Below are positions 1 to 9,555 of a stretch of 64,000 nucleotides of DNA, piece after piece. Location of the stretch: contig JAMXBD010003390.1 of the NCBI GenBank assembly GCA_024138025.1, forward strand, positions 1-64,000. Reading direction: 5' to 3'. The stretch comes from Combretum micranthum. Taxonomy: Eukaryota; Streptophyta; Magnoliopsida; Myrtales; Combretaceae. The notes below the pieces were generated by a model. That model was not told the origin of the DNA. It did no database searches and was given only the letters and a program-made list of their open reading frames with translations. A program made the translations under genes and the position numbers. Position 1 is the stretch's first letter. Each line of letters begins with the position of its first letter.

Positions 1-1045
1 TAGAGATTTGTGAGAGAATTTGAGCTTCAAGAATTGTAATTGAAGATTGCGATATTTGAATTGGTGATATCTAATCTCTTTCTTATGCAATTCATTTATC
101 TGAATTATCTGTTCATAATGTTATCAATTACATATTCTTATTTGATTGTTGAATTATCATCCATGAGTAGCTACACTTTTCTTTGCGGGAAGTGATGAAA
201 TCCTAATTTTGCTAAATGATTTTTCAATTTATATTATAGGATTGTTAGAATTATGGAATATTTGTATTGAATCCTAATTATCTATTTTATTTCTGATTGA
301 AATTAAATTGATAAGAATTCTGATGATTTGGAAAAAGAATTAGGATTCATAGGAATTCATGAATTGAGATTAAACAATAATTGTGCGAACAATTAAGTTT
401 AATATTAATTTGGAAATTGTTCCATGTACTTCATGCAATATTTTATTTTAATTTCTTACTAAGGAATTAGGAGGAATTAATTTAGGATATTAGATAATCA
501 TAGAATTGAAAGATTTATGATTATAAAATAGATTCCATTGATAATTTGTATAGCGGAAGCTAATAGATTATTTTATGGTTTACTAAAACTTGATAGTTTT
601 AGATTTTGACAATTTCTTACAAATATCCATCCTAATTATTATAATATAACTCCAGCATGATTAGTAAAGATTAGGATGGATTCTGTTCTTTCCACATTCA
701 TCTTATATCCTTCTCACAATCTCTTTGCATTCATATCTCATTACATTCATAGTAGATATTTGTTAGTTAATGATACACTTTGATTGCCTAAATATTAGTA
801 TAAGCTAATATCAATCTAGTAATTAATTAAGTCCTTGTGGGGACGTTACTCAACTCACTTCTATATTACTTGATCAAGACCCAGTATACTTGCTGGTAGT
901 ATCTAAATTTACATACACATTCGAGTTAGATCAACAACCAATCCAACTCTATGCGTAGGAGTAGCAGCCTCTTGAAAGACATGTGCCTCGTGGATGCTAT
1001 GCATGAGCGTTTTATATTTCTTAAGCTAAACCTTATTAAGGTTTA
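1..1045. other. Unclassified AT-rich retroelement-like sequence
   Basis: No convincing reading frame on either strand. A segment near 836-920 (TCCTTGTGGGGACGTTACTC followed by a stretch with CTTGATCAAGACC and CCAGTATACTTGC) resembles a block I know from untranslated regions or LTRs of plant Ty3/gypsy elements, but I cannot assign a clade. Around 1045 it gives way to the truncated end of a giant LTR (copy G). It probably belongs to an element extending past the left edge. Confidence 0.3.
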
Positions 1046-1712
1046 TTAGGGGTGATCAAACAATTTAGCAAAAAAAATAAGCAAGTATACATGTAGGTAG
1101 ACAAAATACTTAAGTAAACAATTTAAAGTTACGATATTATTGATTCTCATTTCATCACATAAGCATAGAATCACATATATACATATCCCTGAATTCCCCA
1201 TGCATATTCATTTTTATCTTTTTTAGCACTCTAATGCTACTATTTTACAAGCATAAGCAAGTAACGAATTTAAGAAGAATAACTCACTTGTTCATTTCGC
1301 AATCTTCTTAGTCATAGTAATTCTTAGGATGGGAAATCTCGTATTCCGCATCAGTTAGACAAAAGAAAAACCTGGGATGAGTATTTCATGGGATTTCTAG
1401 TTAATCTCTCTAATTCTATTTTATTATGTTCGTCAAAAATCACGTCGAATGAAATTCTAACTTAAAATGATCATATCTTGCTTATTTTAACTCAGAATTT
1501 CGCATATAATATACCATTTTCTACCTACTCAAAAAGATTTATCTATTTCTAAGGTTATTTTTGTCATAAAAAGCCATTTGGGTTTGAAAATAGTGAGGTA
1601 CATAATAAGTACGAATTTCCAATTCCTCAAAACATAATTTTTCAAACTTTTTCCTTATCGAAAAATCCCTTGGCAAAAATATAGCTGTTTATATGATTGA
1701 AAAATCCTTTGA

Positions 1713-1746
<34 letters not shown>
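1046..1746 (-). repeat. Giant LTR copy G, segment 1 (truncated)
   Basis: Matches the same part of LTR D (58081-58700): GGTGATCAA start, then an ACTCACTTG block, then a GATGAGTATTTC block and the conserved core near 1460-1560 with TTTTAACTCAGAATTTCGC. The LTR's own terminus (TGTCACGCCCC in this direction) and about 900 bases are missing, so this end is truncated. It stops in a (TA)n tract where the integrated viral sequence begins. The same LTR resumes at about 9090 and again at 14969. Confidence 0.6.
1717..1746. repeat. (TA)n tract at the viral junction
   Basis: Two runs of alternating TA separated by TATG, lying exactly where LTR G sequence ends and the viral 3' region begins. Confidence 0.8.
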
Positions 1747-1773
1747 GAGAGAAGATAAGTTCATAAAAAATTC

Positions 1774-1779
1774 TTTATT
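1774..1779 (-). promoter_or_regulatory. Polyadenylation signal of viral copy
   Basis: AATAAA on the - strand, roughly 280 bases downstream of the likely transcription start set by the TATA box at 2084-2092. In caulimovirids the signal lies a short way past the start site, so genomic RNA is terminally redundant; the arrangement fits. The viral sequence ends soon after it. Confidence 0.5.
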
Positions 1780-2083
1780 GAATGGAAAATATATTACATA
1801 TACTGAAGGTGAGGAACATATACCTCAAGACAGACGCATATGAGTGTGTGTTGTGAATCTTGAGGGACCAGTGAGAGTGAGGGAGAAGATGCAAGAAGTA
1901 AGAAAGAAAAAGGGATGAGAGAGTGTGTGAGAAGGTGTATGGGAGTGAGTGAGAGAGTGTTTGAAGGAGGATTGAGAATTGCTCTGGAGAGTTTTGTTTG
2001 CCTGATTGGGTTCATAAAGTTTGTTTAGAGTATTCTCTGATTGTGTGTGAAAAACTGGTGTCGAATATGTGAGAAGAATCTTG

Positions 2084-2092
2084 CTTATATAG
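2084..2092 (-). promoter_or_regulatory. TATA box of viral promoter
   Basis: CTATATAAG on the - strand, downstream of the second viral frame and upstream of the leader, as expected for a caulimovirid pregenomic promoter. Upstream (2110-2225) lies a cluster of ACTGT/ACAGT half-sites. Downstream to 1780 the sequence is pyrimidine-rich on the - strand with short ATG frames, typical of a leader. Confidence 0.55.
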
Positions 2093-2421
2093 GTAGGAAA
2101 CAAAGGTTGTACTGTAGTGAACAGTACGTATAATGGCCGACAGTTTACTATTTAAACAGTGAATAGTCATGTGTTTTTACTGTTGTAAATAGTAAAAGTC
2201 AGGGGAATCCAAGGTTTTACTGTTTTTCTTTTGGTGTTTTTTCCCGAGAGTAAAAAAACAGTATCCTTTGTGATATATGGTAGATGTACAGGGTTTGTTC
2301 ATAAAAAATTATTGGTGTACAATTATTTACAGTGCATGACTTATATTTATATGTACAGCCTACGTATTTTATACATTTAAGTCCTACACTATTACATTGG
2401 TGAACTTTTGTTATGGTTCTG

Positions 2422-2769
2422 CTAAGTTGATACCACAACGTCTTCATTGGAGTCTCCACTGATGCTTGATTCTTCATCATTGGCTGATCCAGCAGAGGTT
2501 TCATTGAGGGTTGCCAAGGCCATCTCCAGAAGTTGCTTCATTTGTTCTGGTGTTTTAGCCTGTGACATGGTTGACATTATAAATCCTTTATCATGAAAGA
2601 AGGGGCTTTGTTGTTCAGATGTTGACATTGTTGAGGCTGCTTGAATGGCTATTAATCCATTGGACAATAGCAGTCTCTTCAAGTTTGTCCCAAAGTCTGT
2701 AGTTATCCCACCATTTGACTTTGTATCTCCTGGTGAGGATGGTTGCTGCATTATCGGTTCTATATTCAT
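2422..2769 (-). pseudogene. Viral second frame, C-terminal part
   Basis: A 115-residue open segment, Ser/Thr/Gln rich with an acidic tail (DEESSISGDSNED), followed by the viral promoter region. It lies directly downstream of the 2863-3591 segment in another frame, so a frameshift near 2770-2860 probably separates two parts of one protein. Function is unknown. Low-complexity acidic C-termini are common in second-frame proteins of such integrated viruses; that comparison is from memory. Confidence 0.45.
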
Positions 2770-2862
2770 AGAACCAGCTCATTACCCATGAAACGCTGAT
2801 ATGTAAGAAAAACATCATTTCTTTCTTAAAAAACTTTTCATGAGGTTTTAAGGAGTAGTTTT

Positions 2863-3591
2863 TTAGAAAGGCATCGAAACCTTTCGTGCATTTAGGTGAA
2901 GGATCTCATTCACAGCTCCAAATTCATCCCACCAGCTTGCAAACCAGTAGGGGAGGTTTCTAGAAGAACATTTGTCAAAGAAGATGAGCCATGTATGAGT
3001 CCGTGTAGCATTCGAACGAAAGAAAGCATTCCACCAAGCCTGCTTATAATCATAATAATTATATTGCATTCGGTGGTTAGGTTGAGCATTGGTGATTGGG
3101 ATATTAAAGTTGATGGGTTCAAAGGGTTGTTTTCCAAATGTGCTAGTCCATTCACTAAAGTTATAAACTTTGCGAATTCTAGCGGTTGAATAGAGGGTTA
3201 TTCCATTTTGTTGAAAATGCTTAAAGGAAACTGATTGAGTTTCAGTTAAGATTTTCTCATAGAATTCCAAAGTTTTGAAAATGTCATTTGGAATAAAATG
3301 GAATTTTTCTGAAAACATTTTATTAGCATATTCATAAGGGTCCTTTTCAAATACATCTTTCTCTACTAGGAGGATATATTTGAAAATGGCTTTTATGAAA
3401 AATGCTGATTTTTGAATATTTTTGTGAGGGACAATTTCTTTCCTTGAGGAAGAAGCCACCTCAGTTATTTGAAAATTTTGGTGTGATTTCTTTCGAGAAA
3501 GAACCACACCTTCTTGTGGTTTTACCACTGTATGAGATTTTTTACTAAGAGGTTTCTCTTCCTCTTCTATACATTTTGCCACTAGGGCCAT
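2863..3591 (-). pseudogene. Viral second-frame protein, aromatic W-rich domain
   Basis: A 242-residue open segment downstream of the polymerase region. The N-terminal third is basic (KKSHTVVKPQEG). The middle and C-terminal parts hold conserved-looking aromatic motifs: ARIRKVYNFSEW near residue 137, YNYYDYKQAWWNAFF near 178 and the WFASWWDEFG block near 216. I recognise this aromatic pattern from proteins linked to integrated plant caulimovirids and related polyproteins, but no biochemical role is known to me. It is one of the longest uninterrupted stretches of the viral copy. The start Met at 3591 may not be authentic, since upstream sequence is out of frame. Confidence 0.55.
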
Positions 3592-3616
3592 TGAAGGGTT
3601 AGGTGTATTTTTTGCC

Positions 3617-4027
3617 TCAGGCCATTATGGAATTGGTGTTTGCTTGGCTAAGGGCCATTGCCAGTGCCTTAAACAATTCAGGGGTAAGAAATTGGGATAA
3701 ATCTTCCGTTGATTGGGAAGATTTCTGAGAAGGGGATTGAACCATTTGAGATGGCTCATTTTTTGAGGGTTGAACCTCCTGAGTGGATGGTTCATTTATT
3801 GTAAAGGGTTTGGCTACATTAAGCCATGTTTTGATGTCTGTGAGACCTTCTTTTTTGGGGGGTCTGCTTTCCCCTTTCCCTTGTCTTTCTTGGGAGGCAT
3901 CTCCCTGCAGAAATTCACGGGTGAGGAAGTCAGGTAGTGTATTGGTTTTTCCATTGATGTGTTCAATATCGAAATCAAAACAGGATAGAATTGATTGCCA
4001 TCTGGCAAAAATCTGTTTAGAAGCCAA
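3617..4027 (-). pseudogene. Viral RNase H C-terminal end and polyprotein tail
   Basis: The first 45 residues end an RNase H domain: KQIFARWQSILSCFDFDIEH, then INGKTNTLPDFLTREF, the usual closing motif of caulimovirid polymerase (a D in LPDFLTR). After it comes a charged tail rich in K, P, S and Q reaching a stop at 3617. The upstream part of RNase H (4450-4030) is in other frames, so the domain is broken. Confidence 0.65.
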
Positions 4028-4029
4028 AT

Positions 4030-4450
4030 TTTGAACATCATTTTGTAGAACATTTTTTGCTGACTTACAATCAACTTTTAAAAGAAATTTTTATTTAACA
4101 ATCTCCTTGAAATTTTGAAATTGTTAAAACAATGGCTAAAATTTTTTTTTGATAGTGGAGTAGTTCATTTGACATTCATTCCAATGTTTGGAGACAAACT
4201 GAACTACAATTCTTTTCCATTATTGACTTGTTTGAGAATACCACCGTAACCAATATCGGATGCATCAGTCTCTACAATTTTTTGTAGAGATGGGTCAGCA
4301 ATATTGAGACAGGGTATCTCTTTGATTTTGGTTTTAATAAGTCTGACAACATTGGTATGTTTATCAGACCAAGGAGGAGGATTTTTCTTAAGCCTATCAT
4401 GCAATGGTTTGCAGATAATACTTAAGTTGGGGAAAATCAACATAATTAAG
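4030..4450 (-). pseudogene. Viral RT connection and RNase H N-terminal part
   Basis: The open stretch 4443-4204 begins just after the RT thumb region and carries LIFPNLS, KNPPPWSDKH and then ETDASDIGYGGIL, the first catalytic Asp motif of RNase H. It ends after KQVNNGKEL. Sequence from 4200 to 4030 continues the domain only with stops and frame changes. RNase H removes RNA from RNA-DNA hybrids during reverse transcription. Confidence 0.65.
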
Positions 4451-4639
4451 GCTTCCTAAGAACCTTTGGAGTTGGTTCTTGTCCTTAATTTTCAGGGAAT
4501 TTGGAAGTGAACTCTATTGACCTTTGAATTGGCAATATAGTTCCATTGTGGATGTTGAATCCCAAAAATCTGATTTTGGTTTGAAAAAGGGAAATTTTTG
4601 TTGGGGAAACAACAAGTCCATTTTTTGGCAACATTCATA

Positions 4640-5190
4640 AATAATTTAACATGCTTGAAATGTTGATCTATGTTAGGAGAGTAAATATCAACACATCATC
4701 AATATAAATTATTATGAAGTTGGAGAAATCATTGAATATTTCATTCATGATTCTCTGGAACTCAGAAGGTGCATTCTTGAGACCGAATGGCATAACATTC
4801 CACTCATACTGCCCAAAAGGAACAGTAAACGGTTTTATATCTATCGGCTTCATTGATTTGAATTTGCCAGAATCCAGACTTCATATCGAATTTTGAGAAG
4901 ATTCTAGCACCATAGAGGCGTTGAGTAAATCTTTTATTAGGTATTGGATACCTAATCCATTTGAGTGCTGTGTTGAGAGGCTTGTAATTAATTACAAGTC
5001 TAGGCGTTCCTCTCTCAATCTCAGCATTTTTATTAACATAAAAAGCCGAGCAACTCCATGGGGATTTACTCTTCTGATTAAGGATTTTTGTAATAAATCA
5101 TTGATTTCTTGCTTACAATGATTTAGAACAACTTGATTCATTTGTGTTGGTCTTGCCTTGGTGGAATGTTCTTTTCATCAAAATCATTTT
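4640..5190 (-). pseudogene. Viral reverse transcriptase, frameshifted
   Basis: RT motifs appear in order but in different frames: a KARPTQMN start block near 5160, RLVINYKPLN near 4990, FSKFDMKSGFWQIQI near 4890, VPFGQYEWNVMPFGLKNAP near 4815-4760, and the catalytic YIDDVLIF near 4690. At least two frameshifts break the domain (near 5050 and 4860). The motif set is that of Caulimoviridae and Ty3/gypsy; linkage to the movement protein and zinc knuckle makes it caulimovirid. Downstream it joins the RNase H remnant. Confidence 0.75.
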
Positions 5191-5340
5191 CATAAGGAAG
5201 ATCAACAACATGGCATTTTCGATTCCAAAAGCATTTGGTAGGTTTGAACAGATCGATTTTTGAATTCTTTTTGTAATTTGGAAACATTTTCTTTTAGAGT
5301 TTTTTCTAAAAGTTGTTTTTCAATTTTACAGAAAGATAAA

Positions 5341-6162
5341 TCATTTTGTAAAAATTCCAAATGTTTTTCTTTTGATTGAATTAAGCAATTCAATTCTGAA
5401 ATCGAATTTGCCTCTAATTGGTTTAACATCTGTTAGTTTGAAATCAATCTGTAATTTGTTACCAGAAGCTGAGCTAAGAGATTGGATTGTTTTTTCAAAA
5501 TATTTTGTTGGTACTAACCCTTCTCTTATGCAATTTAAATCTGCTCCAGTATCAAATAATGCAGTTGTTTCTAAGATGAATTCATTGTTGATTTTCAATG
5601 TGATGTTGATGATCCATTTTCTAATGGTTACTTCTACAAGATGTAGAAGGTAATTATCTTGATCCTGAGATTCTGAAGACTTTGTTTTTTCAATAATGTT
5701 TTCCTCATTCTCAGAATCAGAATATTCCTGATTCAAACTTTGTTTGAAATCAAGAAATTCTTGTTGTAACTTCATTTGCATGAGTTTCAACTCTTTGATT
5801 TCTTCTTTCTGAATTTTTATTTCAGAATGAAGATCATTGACAGAGATTGGCTTTTTCTGTTTTGGTTTTCCTTTTTCAAGAATTTCATTAAGACTATAGG
5901 GAAGCTTTGGTATGACATGATTCATACTTTGCTTTTCTATTTTCTTAATGTATTCTTGTTTTTCGGGATCTGGCATCTGGTCTAACTTTAGAAGAATATC
6001 TTCTTCTTCTTTAGTTAGAACATAAATTTCTTCTGAAGAAGTGGATTCAATATCATTGACTTGAATTCCTTCATTGTCAGAAGAAGAAATAGAATCAGAA
6101 TTAGAAAGAGGAGTAATCATTTTCTGCAAAAATTTGTAAAAGGTGTTCCATTGTTTCTTCAT
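5341..6162 (-). pseudogene. Viral acidic linker and aspartic protease region
   Basis: A 273-residue segment. The N-terminal part is acidic and Ser-rich (DSISSSDNEG), then a Lys/Glu-rich, probably coiled-coil stretch (residues about 100-150). The protease motif FDTGADLNCI lies near residue 205 (about 5550-5525), followed by the expected beta-rich region to about residue 260. Retroviral-type aspartic proteases process the polyprotein. The frame ends soon after the domain; an overlapping frame at 5429-5202 has a possible coiled coil and may be the true or a chance continuation before RT. It overlaps the zinc-knuckle segment (6304-6101) in another frame, evidence of a frameshift near 6110-6160. 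Confidence 0.7.
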
Positions 6163-6304
6163 TAAGGTTTAATTCATTGATTTTGTTATTGATTTTGCAG
6201 AATTTTGCCGTATGGCCAATTTTTCCACATTTAAAACATTTAAGTTTTTTCCAAAATTGTTTGTCCTTCTTTTTGAAAGGTTTATTATTCTTTTTTTTTC
6301 TCAT
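6101..6304 (-). pseudogene. Viral coat-protein zinc knuckle
   Basis: A 67-residue segment with a Lys-rich start (KKKNNKPFKKKDKQFWKK) and an intact CCHC knuckle CFKCGKIGHTAKFC (about 6238-6197), followed by a short acidic-hydrophobic tail. Such a basic stretch plus CX2CX4HX4C binds nucleic acid at the C-terminus of caulimovirid coat proteins. A frameshift separates it from the coat core upstream. Confidence 0.75.
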
Positions 6305-6384
6305 ATTTATTTTTCTTAAAGAATTTCTTCTTTTTGAAATTTCTTTTAGATTTTTTATGAGAAAAACATTCAGTGCATTTGTTT

Positions 6385-7265
6385 TTAATTTTTTATTTTC
6401 AAAAGAGGGATCATATTGGGCACAAAGTCACCAAGACTTTTGTGTTTAATTCTTTGTTCATTCTTCAATTGTTTTTGAAGTCTGATGTTGGTGCAAAGAT
6501 TTGTTCCAATCTTAGAAACATATGAGGCTAATTCTCCATATGAAAGTTGATCATAAGGGATTTCACCATTGTAATCTTCTCTAATTTTATTTCTTACTTG
6601 ATCACCTATGAGATTAGGTAATCCTGCAAGAAACTTTTCTTTCCAAAAAGCTTGATTACAATCATTTCTAAGGAGGACTCTTTGGAAGAATACATCCTTA
6701 TATTGGCGAAATTCTCCTAATGATTTACATTTCATATTAGACAACAATTCTAAGGATCTGTCTCTAAAATGAGATGGATCACCAATAAAATGTTGGCTAA
6801 TAGAATATATGAGAGTATTAACCATATGGGGGATAGGTTCATCATTTTCATCAAGGATTTTTACTCCTTCTTCATCGACTTTGTATGAAGTAAGAATAAA
6901 ATTCTTCGTTCATCATCCAAATAATTATCCCACCAACCTTTTAATTGTCCAGTAAAACCGGAAATTATCATTATGGCGATGTGATAATCACTTGTATCAT
7001 TTGTTTTGTTGGTGTTTGAAAACATTATCATTTGATTCAAAACATTGAGAATTTTTTGTTCTGAGGCTCCATCTATGTTCCATTCATAAGTGGATCCTGC
7101 AGAATATTTTTTTGATAATTGTTTTCATCATTTTCTTCGATCAAAATATCAGGAGGGGTTGCTCTCTGATAGTAAAGTTTCTGGGGTTCTTTCCAGGTAA
7201 CTTTGTTGATTTGATCAATTTTTATTTGTTCGAAAAGTGAGCTGTTAACTGATTCGTTATCAGTT
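6385..7265 (-). pseudogene. Viral coat-protein core region
   Basis: The open part, 6825-6385, holds the most conserved coat segment: WKEKFLAGLPNLIGDQVRNK, then YDQLSYGELASYVSKIGTNL and a basic run leading toward the zinc knuckle. The LAGLP...KIRE layout is shared by caulimovirid coat proteins and resembles Ty3 gag. From 7265 to 6830 only short, stop-broken fragments remain, so the N-terminal half is decayed. Confidence 0.6.
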
Positions 7266-7269
7266 TCAT

Positions 7270-7812
7270 TTAAAACATTGACATTTTGATTTTGATTAGG
7301 GTATCCTCAATGGTCAAGCCCATGAGTTTTGTATAGGATGATGTTGCAGTGTTAGGGGTTTTGTTGAAATCAATTTTTTCTTTTGATTTTCTTTTCAAAG
7401 CTTCTAAAAATTCTTTAGAAGGTTTTTTGGGAAATTCAAAAGGTTTTATCAAAGGGGCCTTAATTTCCTTTTTCTCTAAAGCTTTTAAAAATTCTCTAGA
7501 GGGATTTTTTGGAATATATAAAGAATCATTTGGGAAAGTTTTGGGTTTATCATTGTCCAAAATAACTTCAATCCTGTCTAACTGTTTGCCCATAGTGTGC
7601 AAATGTTGATTGGTAAAGTTATTTTGCTCAATGATTTTCCTGATTCCATTTTCTTCGTTATCAGAAGACTTGAAAGGTGCCAGAGTAATATCTTTATTCT
7701 TATAAACTTGTTTTAATTGGGTGAGTGGTGGATGGTTGGACTCAATTGTTTGTCCATCACCAATCTGCCAAGTAAAACAGTGGTTTATAACATTGATTTG
7801 TTTAGGGGCCAA
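7270..7812 (-). pseudogene. Viral polyprotein linker
   Basis: A 180-residue segment between the movement and coat regions. It begins KQINVINHCFTWQIGDG and later shows two similar Lys/Pro-rich repeats: PKNPSREFLKALEKKEIK and PKKPSKEFLEALKRKSKEK (near residues 101 and 128). No enzymatic motif. A frameshift near 7800 joins it to the 8189-7785 segment. The repeat PSxEFLxAL may be a short linear module; its role is unknown. Confidence 0.5.
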
Positions 7813-8189
7813 ATAATATTCCTAAAACCAAAGAATAATATTTGGATTTGATTATCAAACATGAATTTGTAATATTCATCTTTGATTTCATTTTTAAAAT
7901 CAGAAAAAGTATTGAAATACCAATTCCTGATTTCCTTATTTTTGGTTGAACCAAACTCTTTGTTTAGATATTCCCTGTCAGGTTTGAAAGGTTTATCTAG
8001 AACATTGAGTTCATCTTCTTGGATCTCAGAGAAAGTTGGTTCCTCATAACCAGTTTGTTGGTGAACTGATCTAGGTAAACCATTATCTCCAGCCACAATT
8101 CCTATCAAAGACGGATTGCTTTGATTTGGAATTTCAAGAGTAGTTTCAACAGAAGGAGGATTATTTTGATTTGGGGGAGCTCTATTCAT
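7785..8189 (-). pseudogene. Viral polyprotein segment after movement protein
   Basis: A 134-residue segment in the next frame after the movement protein. The first half is Pro/Asn-rich and unstructured in look (NRAPPNQNNPPSVETTLEIP). The second half is charged and aromatic (REYLNKEFGSTKNKEIRNWY), which resembles a conserved block downstream of the movement domain in related plant polyproteins. No known catalytic motif. It probably continued from the movement protein before a frameshift near 8186-8200. Confidence 0.5.
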
Positions 8190-9058
8190 AGGAGGTACCG
8201 AGGAGGAATAGTAATCACAGGTGGAGGTAGGTCAAAAGATCTTCTCGAAGAAGAAGATGACATTGTCCTAATTTCCACATTATTTCTGGGTAGATCTAGA
8301 GATCTCCTAGAAAACTGAATGGTTACTTTTCCTTCAGGATGTTGTATAACATTGGTTGGTTCAGTGTTATACACAATCCTTTTTGGAAGAGGATTATCTA
8401 CTTCCCATTGGGGTAGATTGATTTGGTTCCATTGAATCATTTTGGGTATGGAAACATTGGCTTTTGAAAGATCTGTCTGGATTAATAAGGTTTGACCTCT
8501 CCTGTCAACCTTAAAAGCCTTAGATCCAAAAGCTGTTTTCATAAGCTTGTAATATACCCTGTATATTACAGCCATTGGAAGTGATCCTTCCAACATTCGG
8601 TAGTTGTGAGTCTTAATCTGAAGGATTAAAGACTTCATGATTGTTTTATCCTTTAACCCTATGGTTACATTAGGATGACAATCGAATTGGACAGGACCAT
8701 TACTCAGGCTAGTTTCTATTGCAGCATGAATTGATCTTTCATACTCTAGTTCTCTAGAGTCTCTGAGTATCATGAGGACGGAAGTATCCAGGCCTAATTT
8801 AGTAAGCGGTTTAGCTCCTACTTGAACCAGACCTATGTGGATATAATTCCAGTCCTTGGCATATTTTTGATAGATTCTTAAGAATCTCCATAGAGGTGAG
8901 GCCATCAGAAATAGGAACATCCTTTTTTCTGTGGCTATAACATAGTCATTTTTGGAAAAGATTTTCCACTTAGCCATTTGATATATTTCATTGTAAGCCA
9001 CTTTGGAATTTTCCAAATGACTCATATTGTATGCAAAATTCCAATAGTGCTGTCTCAA
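8186..9058 (-). pseudogene. Viral 30K-type movement protein
   Basis: A 290-residue segment, the N-terminus of the viral polyprotein. Residues about 70-110 carry the 30K-superfamily hallmark (IHIGLVQVGAKPLTKLGLDT followed by a charged strand), and the beta-rich region continues to about residue 215 (SLILQIKTHNYRMLEGSLP). Movement proteins of this family open plasmodesmata for cell-to-cell spread. Its C-terminal portion is Ser/Arg/Pro rich. This is the best-preserved viral region, roughly the usual length. Upstream (9060-9090) there is little leader left; no tRNA-Met primer site is visible there, so the leader is incomplete in this copy. Confidence 0.8.
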
Positions 9059-9090
9059 CAGTTATATCTCGTAAAACAATGTCTTATGGT

Positions 9091-9555
9091 GTTAAAACTT
9101 AAATTTTAACATTTCCTTTCTAAGTATTTGAATGAACATTAAATTCTTGTGTTATTGTTATAAATGAGTATATTCTTATTTTGTTTTCCAATTCCTTTTC
9201 TAAAATGTATAAATTTTCACTTAGCTTTGGTCTTCTACAAATTTTACTTCTAGTGATAAAAATAAAGTCTTCAAGATTTTTATTAAGTTGTTGATGACCT
9301 ATGATGATTTGAGTTGTAGATATTTTCCTTTAAAAATGGCTTTGATAAACAAGTCTTTTTCTCCTTATTTTCATTTTCTAACTTCTAAAAAAAATGAAAA
9401 ATAAACTTCATTTCTAAAACTTGGTCTTTTAACCCTTTGACTAATTTTATTTGAAAGGAAATCATGTTTCAATATTTCGTAAGTCTTTGATAATATCTAT
9501 TGCTCTTTTGTAGCTTATCATGTTTAGATTCTTTTTATTTCTTTGAAAATGGTTT
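9091..9555 (-). repeat. Giant LTR copy G, segment 2
   Basis: AT-rich sequence between the viral copy and solo LTR A. It resembles the same part of LTR D (about 58780-59300). The last five bases, GGTTT (9551-9555), are the left target-site duplication of LTR A. Confidence 0.5.

Larger units (their letters stand above)
1747..9090 (-). mobile_element. Endogenous caulimovirid (florendovirus-like), decayed
   Basis: A linear integrated copy of a plant pararetrovirus on the - strand, inserted in LTR G. Order along the - strand: movement protein (9058-8186), linker regions (8189-7270), coat-protein region with CCHC zinc knuckle (7265-6101), aspartic protease (6162-5341), reverse transcriptase (about 5190-4640), RNase H (about 4450-3880), a second frame of unknown function (3591-2422), then an intergenic region with TATA box and polyadenylation signal (about 2170-1774). 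This one-polyprotein-plus-second-frame layout fits Florendovirus, known as integrated copies across flowering plants; the genus is inference. Breaks: at least seven changes of frame and internal stops, so no complete polyprotein survives. The left boundary is a TA tract; the right boundary (about 9090) is approximate. Confidence 0.85.

Noticed and set aside
1794..2103. Short - strand frames downstream of the viral TATA box
   Set aside because: Low-complexity Ser/His/Thr peptides from a pyrimidine-rich leader; more likely untranslated leader or tiny upstream frames.
5372..5653. 93-residue + strand frame in the viral copy
   Set aside because: Antisense shadow of the protease region, with no motif of its own.
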